The notes beneath the pieces were generated by a model that did not search any database, was not told the DNA's origin, and saw nothing but the letters and a program-made list of their open reading frames with translations. Shown here piece after piece: positions 36,305 to 49,604 of a stretch of DNA of 64,000 nucleotides. The stretch is taken from NCBI GenBank assembly GCA_964017155.1, contig OZ024857.1, positions 36,531,141 through 36,595,140 on the forward strand. The letters run 5' to 3'. Source of the DNA: Oasisia sp. SBJ-2009 (lineage: Eukaryota > Annelida > Polychaeta > Sabellida > Siboglinidae). How positions within the stretch are numbered: position 1 is the stretch's first letter; every line of letters starts with the position of its first letter. A program made the translations under genes and the position numbers.

Positions 36305-36310
36305 AATAAA
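36305..36310 (+). terminator. Candidate poly(A) signal of the ZSWIM-like gene
   Basis: AATAAA followed by a GT/T-rich stretch, about 830 nt beyond the stop at 35474. The 35475-36304 interval is AT-rich with repeated words such as tttacattt.caagttctgtgca near 35670 and 35840 and fits a 3' UTR. Confidence 0.45.
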
Positions 36311-36650
36311 GTTACTCTGATGTTTTACTACAATACTGCCTTGCATTTAATCAATGTTGTCTACAAGTACATTATATAATGTTGGTGTGTATATAATAAT
36401 TATATACAAAGCCTAATATATATTCGGAAAGCTATATACCTACTTGTCTATGTACTATGGTGAGATCAAGCAATTACTGTAACCACATTCAAAACGAAGT
36501 GTCTAGTAATATAAACTAGTACATAAAATTATTGATTTAAATAACAAAATTTATTGTCCTGGACTTTTTACAAAGTCTAGGACGACTACTGCTCTATATA
36601 GTTAGTCGAGCTATATGCCAGTTAGAGCTATAGTATAGCAGATTATAGTA

Positions 36651-37160
36651 CGGTGTCCGGCAGTCATTGCCGGAACTATAGTAGTTTCGTACGTTGTCCG
36701 GCAGTCAGTCAGTGCCGGACAAAGACTATTACAAAGTTGTTGCGGCCGGCAGTCAGTGCCGGAGCTATAGTAGTTTCGTATGTTGTCCGGCAGTCAGTGC
36801 CGGACATAAAGACTATTACAAAGTTGTTGCGTCCGGCAGTCAGTGCCGGAGCTATAGTAGATTCGTACGGCGTCCGACAGTCAGTGCCGGAGCTATAGTA
36901 GATTCGTACGGCGTCCGGCAGTCAGTGCCGGAGCTATAGTAGATTCGTACGGCGTCCGGCAGTCAGTGCCGGAGCTATAGTAGATTCGTATGGCGTCCGG
37001 CAGTCAGTGCCAGAGCTATAGCAGATTCGTACGGCGTCCGGCAGTCAGTGCCGGAGCTATAGCAGATTCCGGTAGGCGGCAGTGTGTAACATTTTACCAG
37101 ATATTCCGGAAGGTGCGCATGCGCAGTTCAAGTGCCGGAGCTATAGTTACTTTCGTGCAC
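36651..37160. repeat. 41-bp tandem repeat with a built-in CCGGCA hairpin
   Basis: About a dozen units carrying GTCCGGCAGTCAGTGCCGGA followed by GCTATAGTAGATTCGTACGG. Each unit contains CCGGCA-GTCAG-TGCCGG, a 6-bp stem with 5-nt loop. Early units include an insert (acaaagactattacaaagtt). The last units are diverged and run into 37160. Confidence 0.9.
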
Positions 37161-37234
37161 GTCCGGGTCCGGACCAATAGCCACGGCCTACATTTAATTG
37201 ATGTATCCAGTAGGCCTACGTCGCGGTTTGCTTA

Positions 37235-37880
37235 CTTACTTATCCTCTTCGTCCCCAGTGGGACACAAGGCTACAACAACGTTCCTCCACAGGGACCTGT
37301 CTTTTGCCGCGGCTTGAGCCTCGCCTCACGAGAGCCCCATATCTTGTAGCTCTGCCAATACCGTCTTTCGCCATGTTGTCTTTGGTCGTCCTGGCTTCCT
37401 TCTTCCGGGTGGCGTCCATCTTAGGGGATACTTTCTTTAGGCCATCTCAGTCGTCGGAGTTTAATTTCCAGGACAGCACTGTTGCAGCCCGTCTTCTTGT
37501 GGAGTTCCACGTTAGATATGTTATTGGGCCAGAATATCCCGCAGATCTTTCTCAAACATCCATTGTGGAAGGCGTCGATCTTTGCCATGTCCCCTTTAAC
37601 CACTCGCCATCACTCTGAGCCATACAGTACGATAGACTTCACATTACTGTTGTAAAGTCTTAACTTTGTTTTCATTGTATACTGCTTGGACTTCCAAATG
37701 TTCTGAGGTTTGGCAAAAGCACATCGGGCTTTTCCCAGTCCTGCTTTGATGTCTTTTTGGGCTCCATTATCTTTATTGATGAGACACCCAGATGAGTAAA
37801 GTCCTCCGCTGTTTGCTTATCGTCACAATTAAAATTATGAGCGAAACCGCTGTCAAGCTTTTGCTTTGGCAACAATGTTA
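37235..37880 (-). mobile_element. RTE-like LINE relic, 3' end of endonuclease-reverse transcriptase ORF
   Basis: Minus-strand fragments in shifting frames: QTAEDFTHLGVSSIKIMEPK, KLRLYNSNVKSIVLYGSE, KIDAFHNGCLRKICGIFWPN, ISNVELHKKTGCN, LEIKLRRLRW, TTWRKTVLAELQDMGLS and LWRNVVVALCPTGDEEDK followed by a stop. This is the typical C-terminal block of invertebrate endonuclease-reverse transcriptase LINEs. Frameshifts and stops show it is dead. Confidence 0.85.
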
Positions 37881-38847
37881 ATGAGGGTTATGCTTCAATA
37901 TGTAATTTATTGTCACTACTGAATTATTCAGAGCAGCGTACAGCTCCGGCATTTACGCCATGTTGCTGGGCGTGCAACACAAGTGCGCATAATCGTCACT
38001 ACTCTTTTGTACAAGTCACGTCTTGACACACGCCTTAGGTTTTTGTCATAAAGATAATCTTCTTAAACCAAAATATGCGACGTCTTCAGGCAACCATTTC
38101 GTTTACCGCTTGACGGGGTTTGCTACGCAACCTGGATACATTATTTCAACGGGGTGAAAGACGCAAAGGAAAGTTGACTGCTGTAGCGGAATCCCAAGGG
38201 GGTGAACAGACACTCATAGATAGACTGCGTTACATGTGTGCGAGTAGTCAGGAGCACCGCCAGGCAAGGACGGACGCGTTGTTCTTTGTTTTGCTCTCGC
38301 GACCGACTTTTTATGTCATGTGACAGATAGGTCAATTAGTCAACACGTTTGTGAACTCTGCACTGTATTTACTGTTTATTCCTCACCGTGATCTCCCCCG
38401 TAGCGTGTACTATAACTTTGTTTCACTGGTCAGCTCTAGGTCACATCTAATAAAATTCGTCTCCGTATAAGACTTGATTTGTTGCCATTGTTACAATATA
38501 TTGGCCAATTTGTTCAACTCAATTCCATGTAGGCGCTACGTATTGTCTCTTTGGTTCATTACTATGACAATAATCATATATCCAGGTGGCCTGGTGGGGG
38601 CACGTGGCCCATAGACCTTTGTAGTATGTCTGTTTTCCTAGAACATATTGTTTGAATGTTCGTTTTCTACTAACTACATAGATAGGAAGTCAACTCCAAG
38701 ACATGGCGATTGCTGAGACAGCCTTAATTCTGTTATGGTCCGAACCTTTCTTAAAATATGTTGATGATGCACTGAATATCTACACACACGAAACCCACCA
38801 TTCAGAATAGTAATCACAACACGAAGATCAATTGTTCAATACAGTAA
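37881..38847. other. Intergenic DNA 3' of PK3, no gene seen
   Basis: Open frame 38120-38323 has no recognised motif. Nothing else supported. Confidence 0.4.
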
Positions 38848-38853
38848 TTTTAT
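38848..38853 (-). terminator. PK3 poly(A) signal
   Basis: TTTATT on plus is AATAAA on minus, 302 nt past the PK3 stop. Confidence 0.55.
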
Positions 38854-39154
38854 TAAAAGAAAACCTAAAACTTATATCCGTGTGTTGCTGTGTAGAGATT
38901 GCAAACGTCCCACTCATGAAAGTTATCCTCACATTTTTATATTTTGCTAATGCATTCCTAAATATTCGTGAACTGAACTAGCATGCAATACGTCAATCAA
39001 ATTTATCTACTTTAAATAACACATTACTGATATAGTAACATAACCCTGTAAATCGAGAGAATCAGTTAAGTGTCTTTCAATTCTTTTTCGCACAGAAACA
39101 TTGGCTAACAATTAATTCAAAATTTACAATGTGGCATCACGAGTTGTTGCACGT

Positions 39155-42100
39155 TTATTTCTTGGCATCAGCAGGAATCAGATCATCAATTGAATTTCCT
39201 TCTTCCAGGGCTTTCTCAATTTCTATGAGTTTCTCCACACCATCAATGACCAGCTGGACAAACTCACGCTGTAAAATCAACCCAATAGATGTGGTTTGTT
39301 ATCGAAACATTCGGGGATCGAAATAGCGGGTGTCCGGCAGTCCGAGGACTGCCAGAAATTCGGTCGGACTGCCGAAGATGGCGTCAGCGGCAGTCCGACG
39401 GACACCCGCCAAATTCGGGAATATTAAAAAAAAAAATTATTAACAATGTCGATCTTCGACAACGGCAACGACCCCTATTGGCATACATGTTAAGTCTCCC
39501 GCATTCGGCGGTAGACTCCCGCAATTACAGAAAATTTCCCCGATCTCCCGCGCGGGAGAACCAATCTCTTTCATCGTAACGTAAGTGAACAAATTTGCGG
39601 GAGCGTCCGGCTTTTTCCAGTTTTCAGTCCACCCAAAACAAACAAATTGTACGTAATTTAGCTTACTGGGTGCGGATAATTGGTTTATTTCTGGCTGGGC
39701 ATTGTCTCAAATGTTTTTCAGAGTCACCACAATGAATAGCAATGCCAGTTAACTAATTGCAATCGAGTCTGAGACTGAGCTAATGCTCAGACACCGCCGG
39801 GCGCTCGCCGGCACGGTCAACGATTTGAACAATGACCTGAATTGGAATTATTTAAATCACGTCTTACTGTGATGACTGGACATTAAAAACAGTTTAATAA
39901 ATATCTAAGTACAAGGCCTACACATTGCATGGGCAAGGCTGACATTGTTTATCAGCTTTATAGAATCGCCGCAAGCCGCTTCGATACCGTATTATCGCCC
40001 ACTGTGTACGTTCCAGTCTTGTAGAACAAAGTGAAATCCGTTTACATCTTTACAAACAATGTCCATCCATACATCTACACTACATGTGCATGTTTGTAAA
40101 AGTATGTACTTTTGCTAAGCCCTTTATTATTTGAGTACATTTGACATGTAAATGGAAAAACATCATTAACAGACGAAAAAGACGAAAGCATGGTTATTTA
40201 AATGGACTCCATATTTAAATATCTCCATTCGTGCCTGTGTTACCAAGGCTCAGTTCAGCTCATAAAATAATGAATTCCATATTCAAGTTTTACATGTAAA
40301 GATTATGTTAGTTGTGTAATAAAATATCATGTAGATGCTGATGCTTTTCATTCAAGGGATTCTTTGCAAACTATGATACATATCAGAAGGTGAACAAATA
40401 GGCCTATGTTAGGCCTATACCTAGAACACAATAAGTAAATTACTGAAAATTATAATATTTATTGTTCTATAACCAAGCCTTCTTTTTAATTCACGAGGGC
40501 CAAACAGCAACACATAATTTTTTATGAGATTAGCAGGGAATTTATTATATTATATTTGTGGTATTATGACTAGTGATAATAAAACATTTATGTTAATATT
40601 GTATACATTGTTCATGGCTCCAAGAATGGTTTTGCTCATTTCGGAGGATGAAAGAAAGGAAAACGGCAGTGCGAGAGTGACAGCGGTGACAGTTATCTGG
40701 CGACAGCTCTTGCCAGATTGGGAGAGTGAGATCAACGAGCTTGTTGATGTACATATGTTTTTGGTGTTTATGTGTATATAATTATGTTTCTGGTGTTGGT
40801 GTATATATTTTGTTGGTGCAGGGGTATGAATGTGTTTGATGTTCGCCTTTTGTATTAAATTTGTTCGATTGAAAAATATTGTTTGTCGTGTTATTTTGCT
40901 GAAAACAAAATTGGGCCATTTTTAGGACAGCCAGATATCTCTCAGGACTGCCAGATTTCTCAACTAGGCAGTCTTGCTGACTGCCAGATATTTTGGAGTT
41001 ATTTCTACCCTGGTAAAAAATTAATAAATTTAATTTAATTTAACATGGATAATGTATGAACATGTTTATTGGATGTTTTGCTACGCATGTGTACGAATTT
41101 CTAAAGCAGAATATTTTTAAACATACACATGAAGCAGAAAAACTACTTGATTGGTTCCTGTTTGACAATTAGCCACACATGCAAGCATACATATACACGC
41201 GCGCGCGCGCGCACGCGCGCACGCACGCACTCGCGCGCGCGCGCACACACACACACACACTATTAGGCCCATGAAAACAATGATAACATGTAATGTAAAA
41301 GTCCAATGAAACGAGTACCTCCGATTTCTTGAGGCGGGCTGCATTTGAAATGTCATAGACATCATCAACTGCTGCAGTGTGTTCACCCGAAGTACCACGC
41401 TTCTGCATGCCAAGAGCAACGACTATTTTGTCGAAGCGAGGATCCTACAATTATTATTCTACATAAATCTCTGTACGGAAATGTTCTTTTACAAGATGTT
41501 TTCATATATAAGGCAGTTAGTTTTAAATAAAATTACAAAAGAATAGGTGGGCTCTGAAAGTGAAATCAGAGGTGAATTCTAAAAAAGTAGGAGGAACGAT
41601 CTATAGGTTTCCAAAGGAGGTAACAGATGGACCCATGCTACACCATTCTTAGGCATAACTTTGTCTAACTTATCAAAGTGTACACTAAGGACGGCATAAA
41701 AACCAATTTATAATAACATACCCATGCCCTTATGTAGCGCACACAAGCTTTAAAACATGCGATTAAACGTGCACTACCTCGGTAAGTTTGTGCAGTTGGA
41801 TGTGGACACTGCAGCGGAGCACAGTTCCCAGGTTGGTGGGGCAGGTGCACAGGTAGCCAAGACGCTCACTCCAGGAAAACTCACGTCCTTTGGCCTTCAT
41901 CAATGCCTCCACCTACGCAGCATAACAATCCAGCACATGTAAACATACACTAAAATCACTCTTAACCGACATAAAATTCCTTGACATGTACAATTCAGCA
42001 TCACTTGCCAGGAACAATATAACAAACAACTACAATACAGTAACTGCAAAGTAAGAACACAGTGCAACCAAGATGCTTCCAAGTCGTTGGTGTCATCACT

Positions 42101-43552
42101 ATCGTCGAAGAACTCGGCAATATTCACTTTCTTAAACACAATTCTGGTAGCAAAAACAGAAAGTAACAAAGACAACGATAGGCCAAACTCATACGATAAC
42201 CTTGATGTTGAAGCTTCATGCAACCGACCACTGTGATCGTCAGTGTACCAGTGCATTTATGATGATTACACGATATAAAAGTATTAATAAATCAATTAGC
42301 AATACTACTTTAAAGATACCCACCTCTTTCAGTCCACGACAGAACCGCGCAAAGGTGCCCTTCAGGTTACCTCCCTGTTCCATAGAGATAATGCGGCAAT
42401 GGTCCTCTTCGTTTAACCAAACCAGGAAGTTCTTATCATTGTTGTGCCTTGCAACAATGAAATGCATGGCTATTCATGTCTTCTATCATACTACCGTAAG
42501 TTATTTGGGCTAATTCATTAGATTACAATAATATAATCACATGACACCTCATTATAACTTTGGATGGAGTTACTTGCTATTTGACAGCACAGTATCTAAT
42601 TTCATTTGTGGTGTGCAGTGTTTGTTATTTTCATGACAAAACAACAGAGCTTAAGCAAAAGTTGTTTGGTATTCAAATACATTCTGATTGATTTTGAACA
42701 TAATAATTATACTGTTTATTCACCATAACAGCAGATATGTTTCTTATATTGATAAATATATTCAAGCTATTATTATCTGTATTAGCTAATATGTTCGTCC
42801 ACTGGCAAGATAATTTGATAGGTGACACGAGTTAAGCTGATGACAATTTACCCCTTAAGCGGTGGGAATCTTGACATACACTGTATACGGCCTATGTGGC
42901 GTATGGGATATCAAAAATCTTTGTATCCGTGGCGTCATAAATTAATTCATGAAAGTTTGGTTCCCAATAGATTGACAGACTGAACGGTGACCAGCATTAC
43001 AAATAACGTACCAGATACCTCTGGCATCTGGCCAATCTCTCACAGCTGCGGAATTGACCATCAGATGACCAGTGGGCTTCTGGAAGAGGAAGTGATCCTG
43101 AAACAAACAAAAATCATAGTAAATATTTCTATATAAACACAAAACAGCACTGTTTGTTGCATTGTATAACGTAACATAAGCTCCATCATATAAGCGAAAC
43201 ATCATACCTCAATGAGCTGCTTCTCGTCTTCTGGAGACATCTTCATAAGAGGGTAGTACTTGCCAGACAGATCTCCTTTTAATCCAGCCAAGGCGTCGGT
43301 GATAACGGCTTCCACCTCTCTGCGTTCACCTCGGCTGATAGATGGTGGGAAGCACAGGCCACGGACACTGCGCCCCGTCCGAATGCGACAGGAACGCACA
43401 TACTTATCATCCAGTTCACCTCCTTTCAGCTGAAAACATCAATGTTTATCATCGATGGGCAAATAAATGCGTACCCTCGGAGGTACGCAAGAGATATGCG
43501 ATGGCTTTGGCTGAAACCTAGGATTTTGTCATGTTGTATGGTCAATGATTCA

Positions 43553-43594
<42 letters not shown>

Positions 43595-43808
43595 CGTGCG
43601 TGCGTGCGTGCTCATATATACATATGTATATGTATGTTTGTGCAAACAAGACATCGCGGTTATTGTGTCGATACCCAACTTCGTAAATTTCTATTTTCGA
43701 ATTACTTACCATTCTGCACAATTAAGAGACATCTGAAGTAGTTAGAAAATTAGTTACGATAATAAAACCTTGGTGCAACTAGTAATATGTAAATGCTGTT
43801 ATATTATC

Positions 43809-43859
<51 letters not shown>

Positions 43860-44027
43860 GTATGTGTCGTCAACAAAATGTGGATTTTGGGGAGGCAAAA
43901 ATAGAAGTGTTATAAAATCTATGGCGGCTGCTTGATACGATGGATATGCATGTATCTCACTGTAAAAGAATGCTGTTATAACTATGTAACATCTTACATA
44001 GCACATCCTATATAGAATTATATATAC

Positions 44028-44058
<31 letters not shown>

Positions 44059-47000
44059 TATATACATATATACACACACACTGAAATTTAAGTCAGAAAT
44101 ATGTTTTCCCACACAAAAGGCATGCATTTGTTTTGTAAATTGTGTATAAACACATACATGTATTTTATGTTAAACGTGCAGCACCAGATAAGAAATATTT
44201 AAAATGTGAAGTGACATAAAGTATATGTGCTGTATATTATATCATCATTCTTCTTTTAGGTATTTTTTTAAATACCTTCGACGGATCCAATTCAGGTGCT
44301 GGATGCTTATCAGTTGGACTGAATCCACGATGTTGTTCATTCAGAACGGGATCAAACAATTCTTTGAACAACTGCAAAACATGATGTATTTAAAAAAGAA
44401 GACCTCCTGGCTAAAATTACATAATACATGTGCCTGTCATTATCGCTTTAAGATAATATGAAATAAATACATGTTTGACTCAGTCATTAAGGAAACTTCC
44501 ATAATCCTGTTGTAATACTAAATTTATTGTGAGAATTTAATATTGCAATGCATTATTTGACTTTTTATATAACCTATTTCTCTATAAGACACTGTGTAGA
44601 ATCCAGAAGGGACGGCTAAGTACATGATTATGTATGGTGTAAAATGTATTAATTGCTTTCTTATGAAATCTATTGTTGGTATATAAAAATATTCTGTAAT
44701 GGACAAACTACTTAGTTACAGAATTTGCTTGAACGGAAGTATTTCAAATATCAACTCAAACCACTACATCCTAATGCTGCTATTTTCAATGTGTCATTTA
44801 AAATAAAAAATCACTGACCGTGTAGCATTCCTCGTCCCCAGCCACCAGCCCAGTGATCTTGCCTGTAAAGTCAACAGACGGCTGGATGCATTTGTCGAGG
44901 GTGACACCAGCAGAAGTGACCTTTTGGTACAGTTTCTCATAAATCTGTGAAATAAATGTCACTAGGAGAGGTGAACTAAATTAATGTATTTGTATCACAA
45001 CCTGAAGCTAGATGAATTCTTGTTGTTGATGCACATCTGCTTTGTCATTAACATTTTATTCAACTGAATTGTTTTGCTACATTAGTTTATTATATTGTAT
45101 AACATTTATTTAGGCAAGTGGGAGGTCTGGAAAAAATAATAGTTAGGCAAGTGGGAGGACTGTCTGTAAAAAAGTAATATTTAGATAAGTGGGAGGACTG
45201 GCTGGAAAAAAGTAATATTTAGGTAAGTGGGAAGACTGGCTGAAAAAAAGTAATATTTAGGCAAGTGGGACACTGGCTGAAAAAAAGTTATATTTAAGCA
45301 AGTGGGAGGACTGGCTGGATAAAAGTAATATTTAGGCAAGTGGGAGGACTGGCTGGATAAAAGTAATATTTAGGCAAGTGAGAGGACTGTCTGGAAAAAA
45401 GTAATATTTAGGCAAGTGAGAGGGCTGGCTGGAAAAAAAGTAATATTTAGCCAAGTGAGAGGACTGCCTGGAAAAAAGTAATATTTAGGCAAGTGGGAGG
45501 ACTGGCTGGAAAAAGTAATATTTAGCCAAGTGAGAGGACTGTCTGGAAAAAAGTAATATTTAGGCAAGTGAGAGGACTGGCTGGAAAAAGTAATATTTAG
45601 GCAAGAGGACTGGCTGGAAAAAAGTAATATTTAGGCAAGTGAGAGGACTGTCTGGAAAAAAGTAATATTTAGCCAAGTGAGAGGACTGCCTGGAAAAAAG
45701 TAATATTTAGGCAAGTGAGAGGACTGGCTGGAAAAAAGTAATATTTAGGCAAGAGGACTGGCTGGAAAAAAGTAATATTTAGGCAAGTGGGAGGACTGGC
45801 TGGAAAAAAAGTAATATTTAGGCAAGTGGGAGGACTGGCTGGAAAGAGTAAGGTTTTGGCAAGTGGGAGATCTGATGGGAAAGAGTAATATTTAGGCAAG
45901 TGGGAGGACTGGCTGGAAAGTGTAAGGTTTTGGCAAGTGGGAGATCTGTTGGAAAAGAGTAATATTTAGGCAAGTGAGAGGACTGTTGGGAAAAAAGTAA
46001 TATTTAGGCAAGTGGGAGGACTGGCTGGAGAGAGTAAGGTTATGGCAAGTGGGAGATCTGATGGGAAAGAGTAATATTTTGGCAAGTGAGAGGACTGTCT
46101 GGAAAAATATAATATTTAGGCAAGTGAGAGGACTGTCTGGAAAAAAAGTAATATTTAGGCAAGTGGGAGGACTGGTTGGAAAAAAGTAATATTTAGGCAA
46201 GTGAGAGGACTGCCTGGAAAAAAGTAATATTTAGGCAAGTGAGAGGACTGTCTGGAAAAAAGTAATATTTAGGCAAGTGAGAGGACTGCCTGGAAAAAAA
46301 GTAATATTTAGGCAAGTGAGAGGACTGTCTGGAAAAAAGTAATATTTAGGCAAGTGAGAGGACTGCCTGGAAAAAAAGTAATATTTAGGCAAGTGAGAGG
46401 ACTGTCTGGAAAAAGTAATATTTAGGCAAGTGAGAGGACTGTCTGGAAAAAGTAATATTTAGGCAAGTGAGAGGACTGCCTGGAAAAAAGTAATATTTAG
46501 GCAAGTGAGAGGACTGTCTGGAAAAAGTAATATTTAGGCAAGTGAGAGGACTGTCTGGAAAAAAGTAATATTTAGGCAAGTGGGAGGACTGGTTGGAAAA
46601 AAGTAATATTTAGGCAAGTGGGAGGACTGGTTGGAAAAAAGTAATATTTAGGCAAGTGAGAGGACTGTCTAGAAAAAAGTAATATTTAGGCAAGTGGGAG
46701 GACTGGTTGGAAAAAAATAATATTTAGGCAAGTGAGAGGACTGTCTGGAAAAAAGTAATATTTAGGCAAGTGAGAGGACTGTCTGGAAAAAAGTAATATT
46801 TAGGCAAGTGGGAGGACTGGTTGGAAAAAAGTAATATTTAGGCAAGTGGGAGGACTGTCTGGAAAAAAGTAATATTTAGGCAAGTGGGAGGACTGGTTAG
46901 AAAAAATAATATTTAGGCAAGTGAGAGTACTGTCTGGAAAAAAGTAATATTTAGGCAAGTGGGAGGACTGGTTGGAAAAAAGTAATATTTAGGCAAGAGG

Positions 47001-49604
47001 ACTGGCTGGAAAAAAGTAATATTTAGGCAAGTGAGAGGACTGTCTGGAAAAAAGTAATATTTAGGCAAGTGGGAGGACTGGCTGGAAAAAGTAATATTTA
47101 GGCAAGAGGACTGGCTGGAAAAAAGTAATATTTAGGCAAGTGAGAGGACTGTCTGGAAAAAAGTAATATTTAGCCAAGTGAGAGGACTGCCTGGAAAAAA
47201 GTAATATTTAGGCAAGTGAGAGGACTGGCTGGAAAAAAGTAATATTTAGGCAAGAGGACTGGCTGGAAAAAAGTAATATTTAGGCAAGTGGGAGGACTGG
47301 CTGGAAAAAAAGTAATATTTAGGCAAGTGGGAGGACTGGCTGGAAAGAGTAAGGTTTTGGCAAGTGGGAGATCTGATGGGAAAGAGTAATATTTAGGCAA
47401 GTGGGAGGACTGGCTGGAAAGTGTAAGGTTTTGGCAAGTGGGAGATCTGTTGGAAAAGAGTAATATTTAGGCAAGTGAGAGGACTGTTGGGAAAAAAGTA
47501 ATATTTAGGCAAGTGGGAGGACTGGCTGGAGAGAGTAAGGTTATGGCAAGTGGGAGATCTGATGGGAAAGAGTAATATTTTGGCAAGTGAGAGGACTGTC
47601 TGGAAAAATATAATATTTAGGCAAGTGAGAGGACTGTCTGGAAAAAAAGTAATATTTAGGCAAGTGGGAGGACTGGTTGGAAAAAAGTAATATTTAGGCA
47701 AGTGAGAGGACTGCCTGGAAAAAAGTAATATTTAGGCAAGTGAGAGGACTGTCTGGAAAAAAGTAATATTTAGGCAAGTGAGAGGACTGCCTGGAAAAAA
47801 AGTAATATTTAGGCAAGTGAGAGGACTGTCTGGAAAAAAGTAATATTTAGGCAAGTGAGAGGACTGCCTGGAAAAAAAGTAATATTTAGGCAAGTGAGAG
47901 GACTGTCTGGAAAAAGTAATATTTAGGCAAGTGAGAGGACTGTCTGGAAAAAGTAATATTTAGGCAAGTGAGAGGACTGCCTGGAAAAAAGTAATATTTA
48001 GGCAAGTGAGAGGACTGTCTGGAAAAAGTAATATTTAGGCAAGTGAGAGGACTGTCTGGAAAAAAGTAATATTTAGGCAAGTGGGAGGACTGGTTGGAAA
48101 AAAGTAATATTTAGGCAAGTGGGAGGACTGGTTGGAAAAAAGTAATATTTAGGCAAGTGAGAGGACTGTCTAGAAAAAAGTAATATTTAGGCAAGTGGGA
48201 GGACTGGTTGGAAAAAAATAATATTTAGGCAAGTGAGAGGACTGTCTGGAAAAAAGTAATATTTAGGCAAGTGAGAGGACTGTCTGGAAAAAAGTAATAT
48301 TTAGGCAAGTGGGAGGACTGGTTGGAAAAAAGTAATATTTAGGCAAGTGGGAGGACTGTCTGGAAAAAAGTAATATTTAGGCAAGTGGGAGGACTGGTTA
48401 GAAAAAATAATATTTAGGCAAGTGAGAGTACTGTCTGGAAAAAAGTAATATTTAGGCAAGTGGGAGGACTGGTTGGAAAAAAGTAATATTTAGGCAAGTG
48501 AGAGGACTGTCTGGAAAAAAGTAATATTTAGGCAAGTGGGAGGACTGGTTGGAAAAAAGTAATATTTAGGCAAGTGAGAGGACTGTCTGGAAAAAAAGTA
48601 ATATTTAGGCAAGTGGGAGGACTGGTTGGAAAAAAGTAATATTTAGGCAAGTGAGAGGACTGTCTGGAAAAAAGTAATATTTAGGCAAGTGAGAGGACTG
48701 GTTGGAAAAAAGTAATAGTTAGGCAAGTGAGAGGACTGTCTGGAAAAAGGTAATATTTAGGCAAGTGGGAGGACTATCTGGAAAATAATAATATTTAGGA
48801 AAGTGAGAGGACTGTCTGGAAAAAAGGAAAAATGTAATATTTAGGCAAGTGAGAGGACTGTCTGGAAAAAAGTAATATTTAAGCAAGTGGGAGGACTGTC
48901 TGGAAAAAAGTTATATTTAGGCAAGTGGGAGGACTGGTTGGAAAAAAGTAATATTTAGGCAAGTGAGAGGACTGTCTGGAAAAAAGTAATATTTAGGCAA
49001 GTGGGAGGACTGGTTGGAAAAAAATAATATTTAGGCAAGTGAAAGGACTGTCTGGAAAAAAGTAATATTTAGGCAAGTGGGAGGACTGGTTGGAAAAAAG
49101 TTATATTTAGGCAACTGGGAGGACTGGTTGGAAAGAGTAAGGTTTTGGCAAGTGGGAGATCTGTTGGGAAAGAGTAATATTTAGGCAAGTGGGATGACTC
49201 CCTAGAAAGAGTAACATCTAGGCAACTGAGAGGACTGCCTGGAAAGAGTGGGAGTGAGAAAAAAGTGAGGGAAAAAAGGAGGGAGAAAAAGACAACTAAC
49301 AGAACCATCGCCAACCGTACCCTTGATGACAGGAATTTCACAAGAATAACACCAAGAATAACATTTAGAATGTATTACTAAGGATATCTAGATAAATAAT
49401 GCAATTCGGCCAATTGGTCATCTACAACACTACATATTTTGATCTCCCATATACATCTGTCCATCAGGTGCAACAGTATGCATGTCACATGATTGAAAAG
49501 CAAACCGACTCAGATCCACTTACTGGCAGTGTCAGGTGGTGAGCCACCATGCACTGATGTGTCGAGTAAACAGGAAAGTTGGCCTTGGCATCCCCGTACG
49601 GCAT
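39155..49604 (-). CDS. Phosphagen kinase 3 (PK3)
   Basis: Coding exons (5' to 3' on minus): 49604-49524, 44944-44819, 44371-44276, 43429-43208, 43097-43012, 42447-42324, 41912-41778, 41444-41319, 39268-39155; 1,110 nt, 369 aa, all GT-AG. N-terminus is the A type, [20 protein letters not shown]. Motifs: [19 protein letters not shown] (short specificity loop), [73 protein letters not shown], and C-terminal [11 protein letters not shown]. Catalytic and nucleotide-binding residues are intact. Intron 1 (4.6 kb) is almost entirely a 38-bp satellite, making this the longest copy. Several exons are nearly identical to PK2 exons and one to PK4. An acceptor (gtaattctag) above 49624 implies a non-coding exon upstream. 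No B-type exon was found. Confidence 0.94.
39311..41012. mobile_element. Possible degraded hAT-like element in a PK3 intron
   Basis: The right end, read inward, is CAGGGTAGAAATAACTCC and the left end is CGGGGATCGAAATAGCGG; both are followed by GGCAGTC-containing inverted words (left cluster about 39328-39413, right cluster about 40920-40990). The CAGGG-type terminus recalls hAT elements, but the two ends are diverged, no 8-bp target duplication is clear and no transposase is seen. The left cluster also forms a hairpin: GGGTGTCCGGCAGTCC against GGCAGTCCGACGGACACCC. Confidence 0.4.
41195..41260. repeat. CG/CA dinucleotide repeat in PK3
   Basis: Alternating (CG)n then (AC)n, purine-pyrimidine alternating throughout, 58 nt from the exon end at 41319. 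Confidence 0.95.
43556..43610. repeat. TG/CG repeat in a PK3 intron
   Basis: (TG)n changing to (CG)n and (TGCG)n. Confidence 0.95.
43811..43856. repeat. TA repeat in a PK3 intron
   Basis: Uninterrupted (TA)n. A second, interrupted TA run lies at about 44019-44071, with gtatgtgt- and catatatac-like borders. Confidence 0.95.
45535..46997. repeat. Higher-order satellite repeat, copy 1
   Basis: Matches 47036-48498 at a constant offset of 1,501 bp; landmarks checked at 45669/47170, 45892/47393 and 46385/47886 are the same, including rare variants such as gtgagagtac and tggttagaaaaaataata. One mismatch was seen near the left border (45571). Confidence 0.9.
47036..48498. repeat. Higher-order satellite repeat, copy 2
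   Basis: Direct tandem copy of 45535-46997. The two diverge after 46997/48498, where copy 1 runs into a short unit and copy 2 into a full-length unit. Confidence 0.9.

Larger units (their letters stand above)
45112..49248. repeat. 38-bp satellite filling PK3 intron 1
   Basis: About 108 tandem units of roughly 38 bp, built from GTAATATTTAGGCAAGTGAG and AGGACTGTCTGGAAAAAA. Variants: gtgagagg/gtgggagg, ctgtctgg/ctggttgg/ctggctgg/ctgcctgg, short units lacking agtg, and units with taaggttttggc and gatctg. Read on minus it makes long frames repeating LNITFFPxSPLTCLP, which are shadows. Confidence 0.97.

Noticed and set aside
39311..41012. Open frame 40524-40781 as a transposase
   Set aside because: No hAT motifs visible; the element boundaries themselves are uncertain.
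45370..48080. Long minus-strand open frames repeating LNITFF and SPLTCL
   Set aside because: They are translations of the 38-bp satellite; unit length variants break the frame and identical frames recur because of the 1,501-bp duplication.
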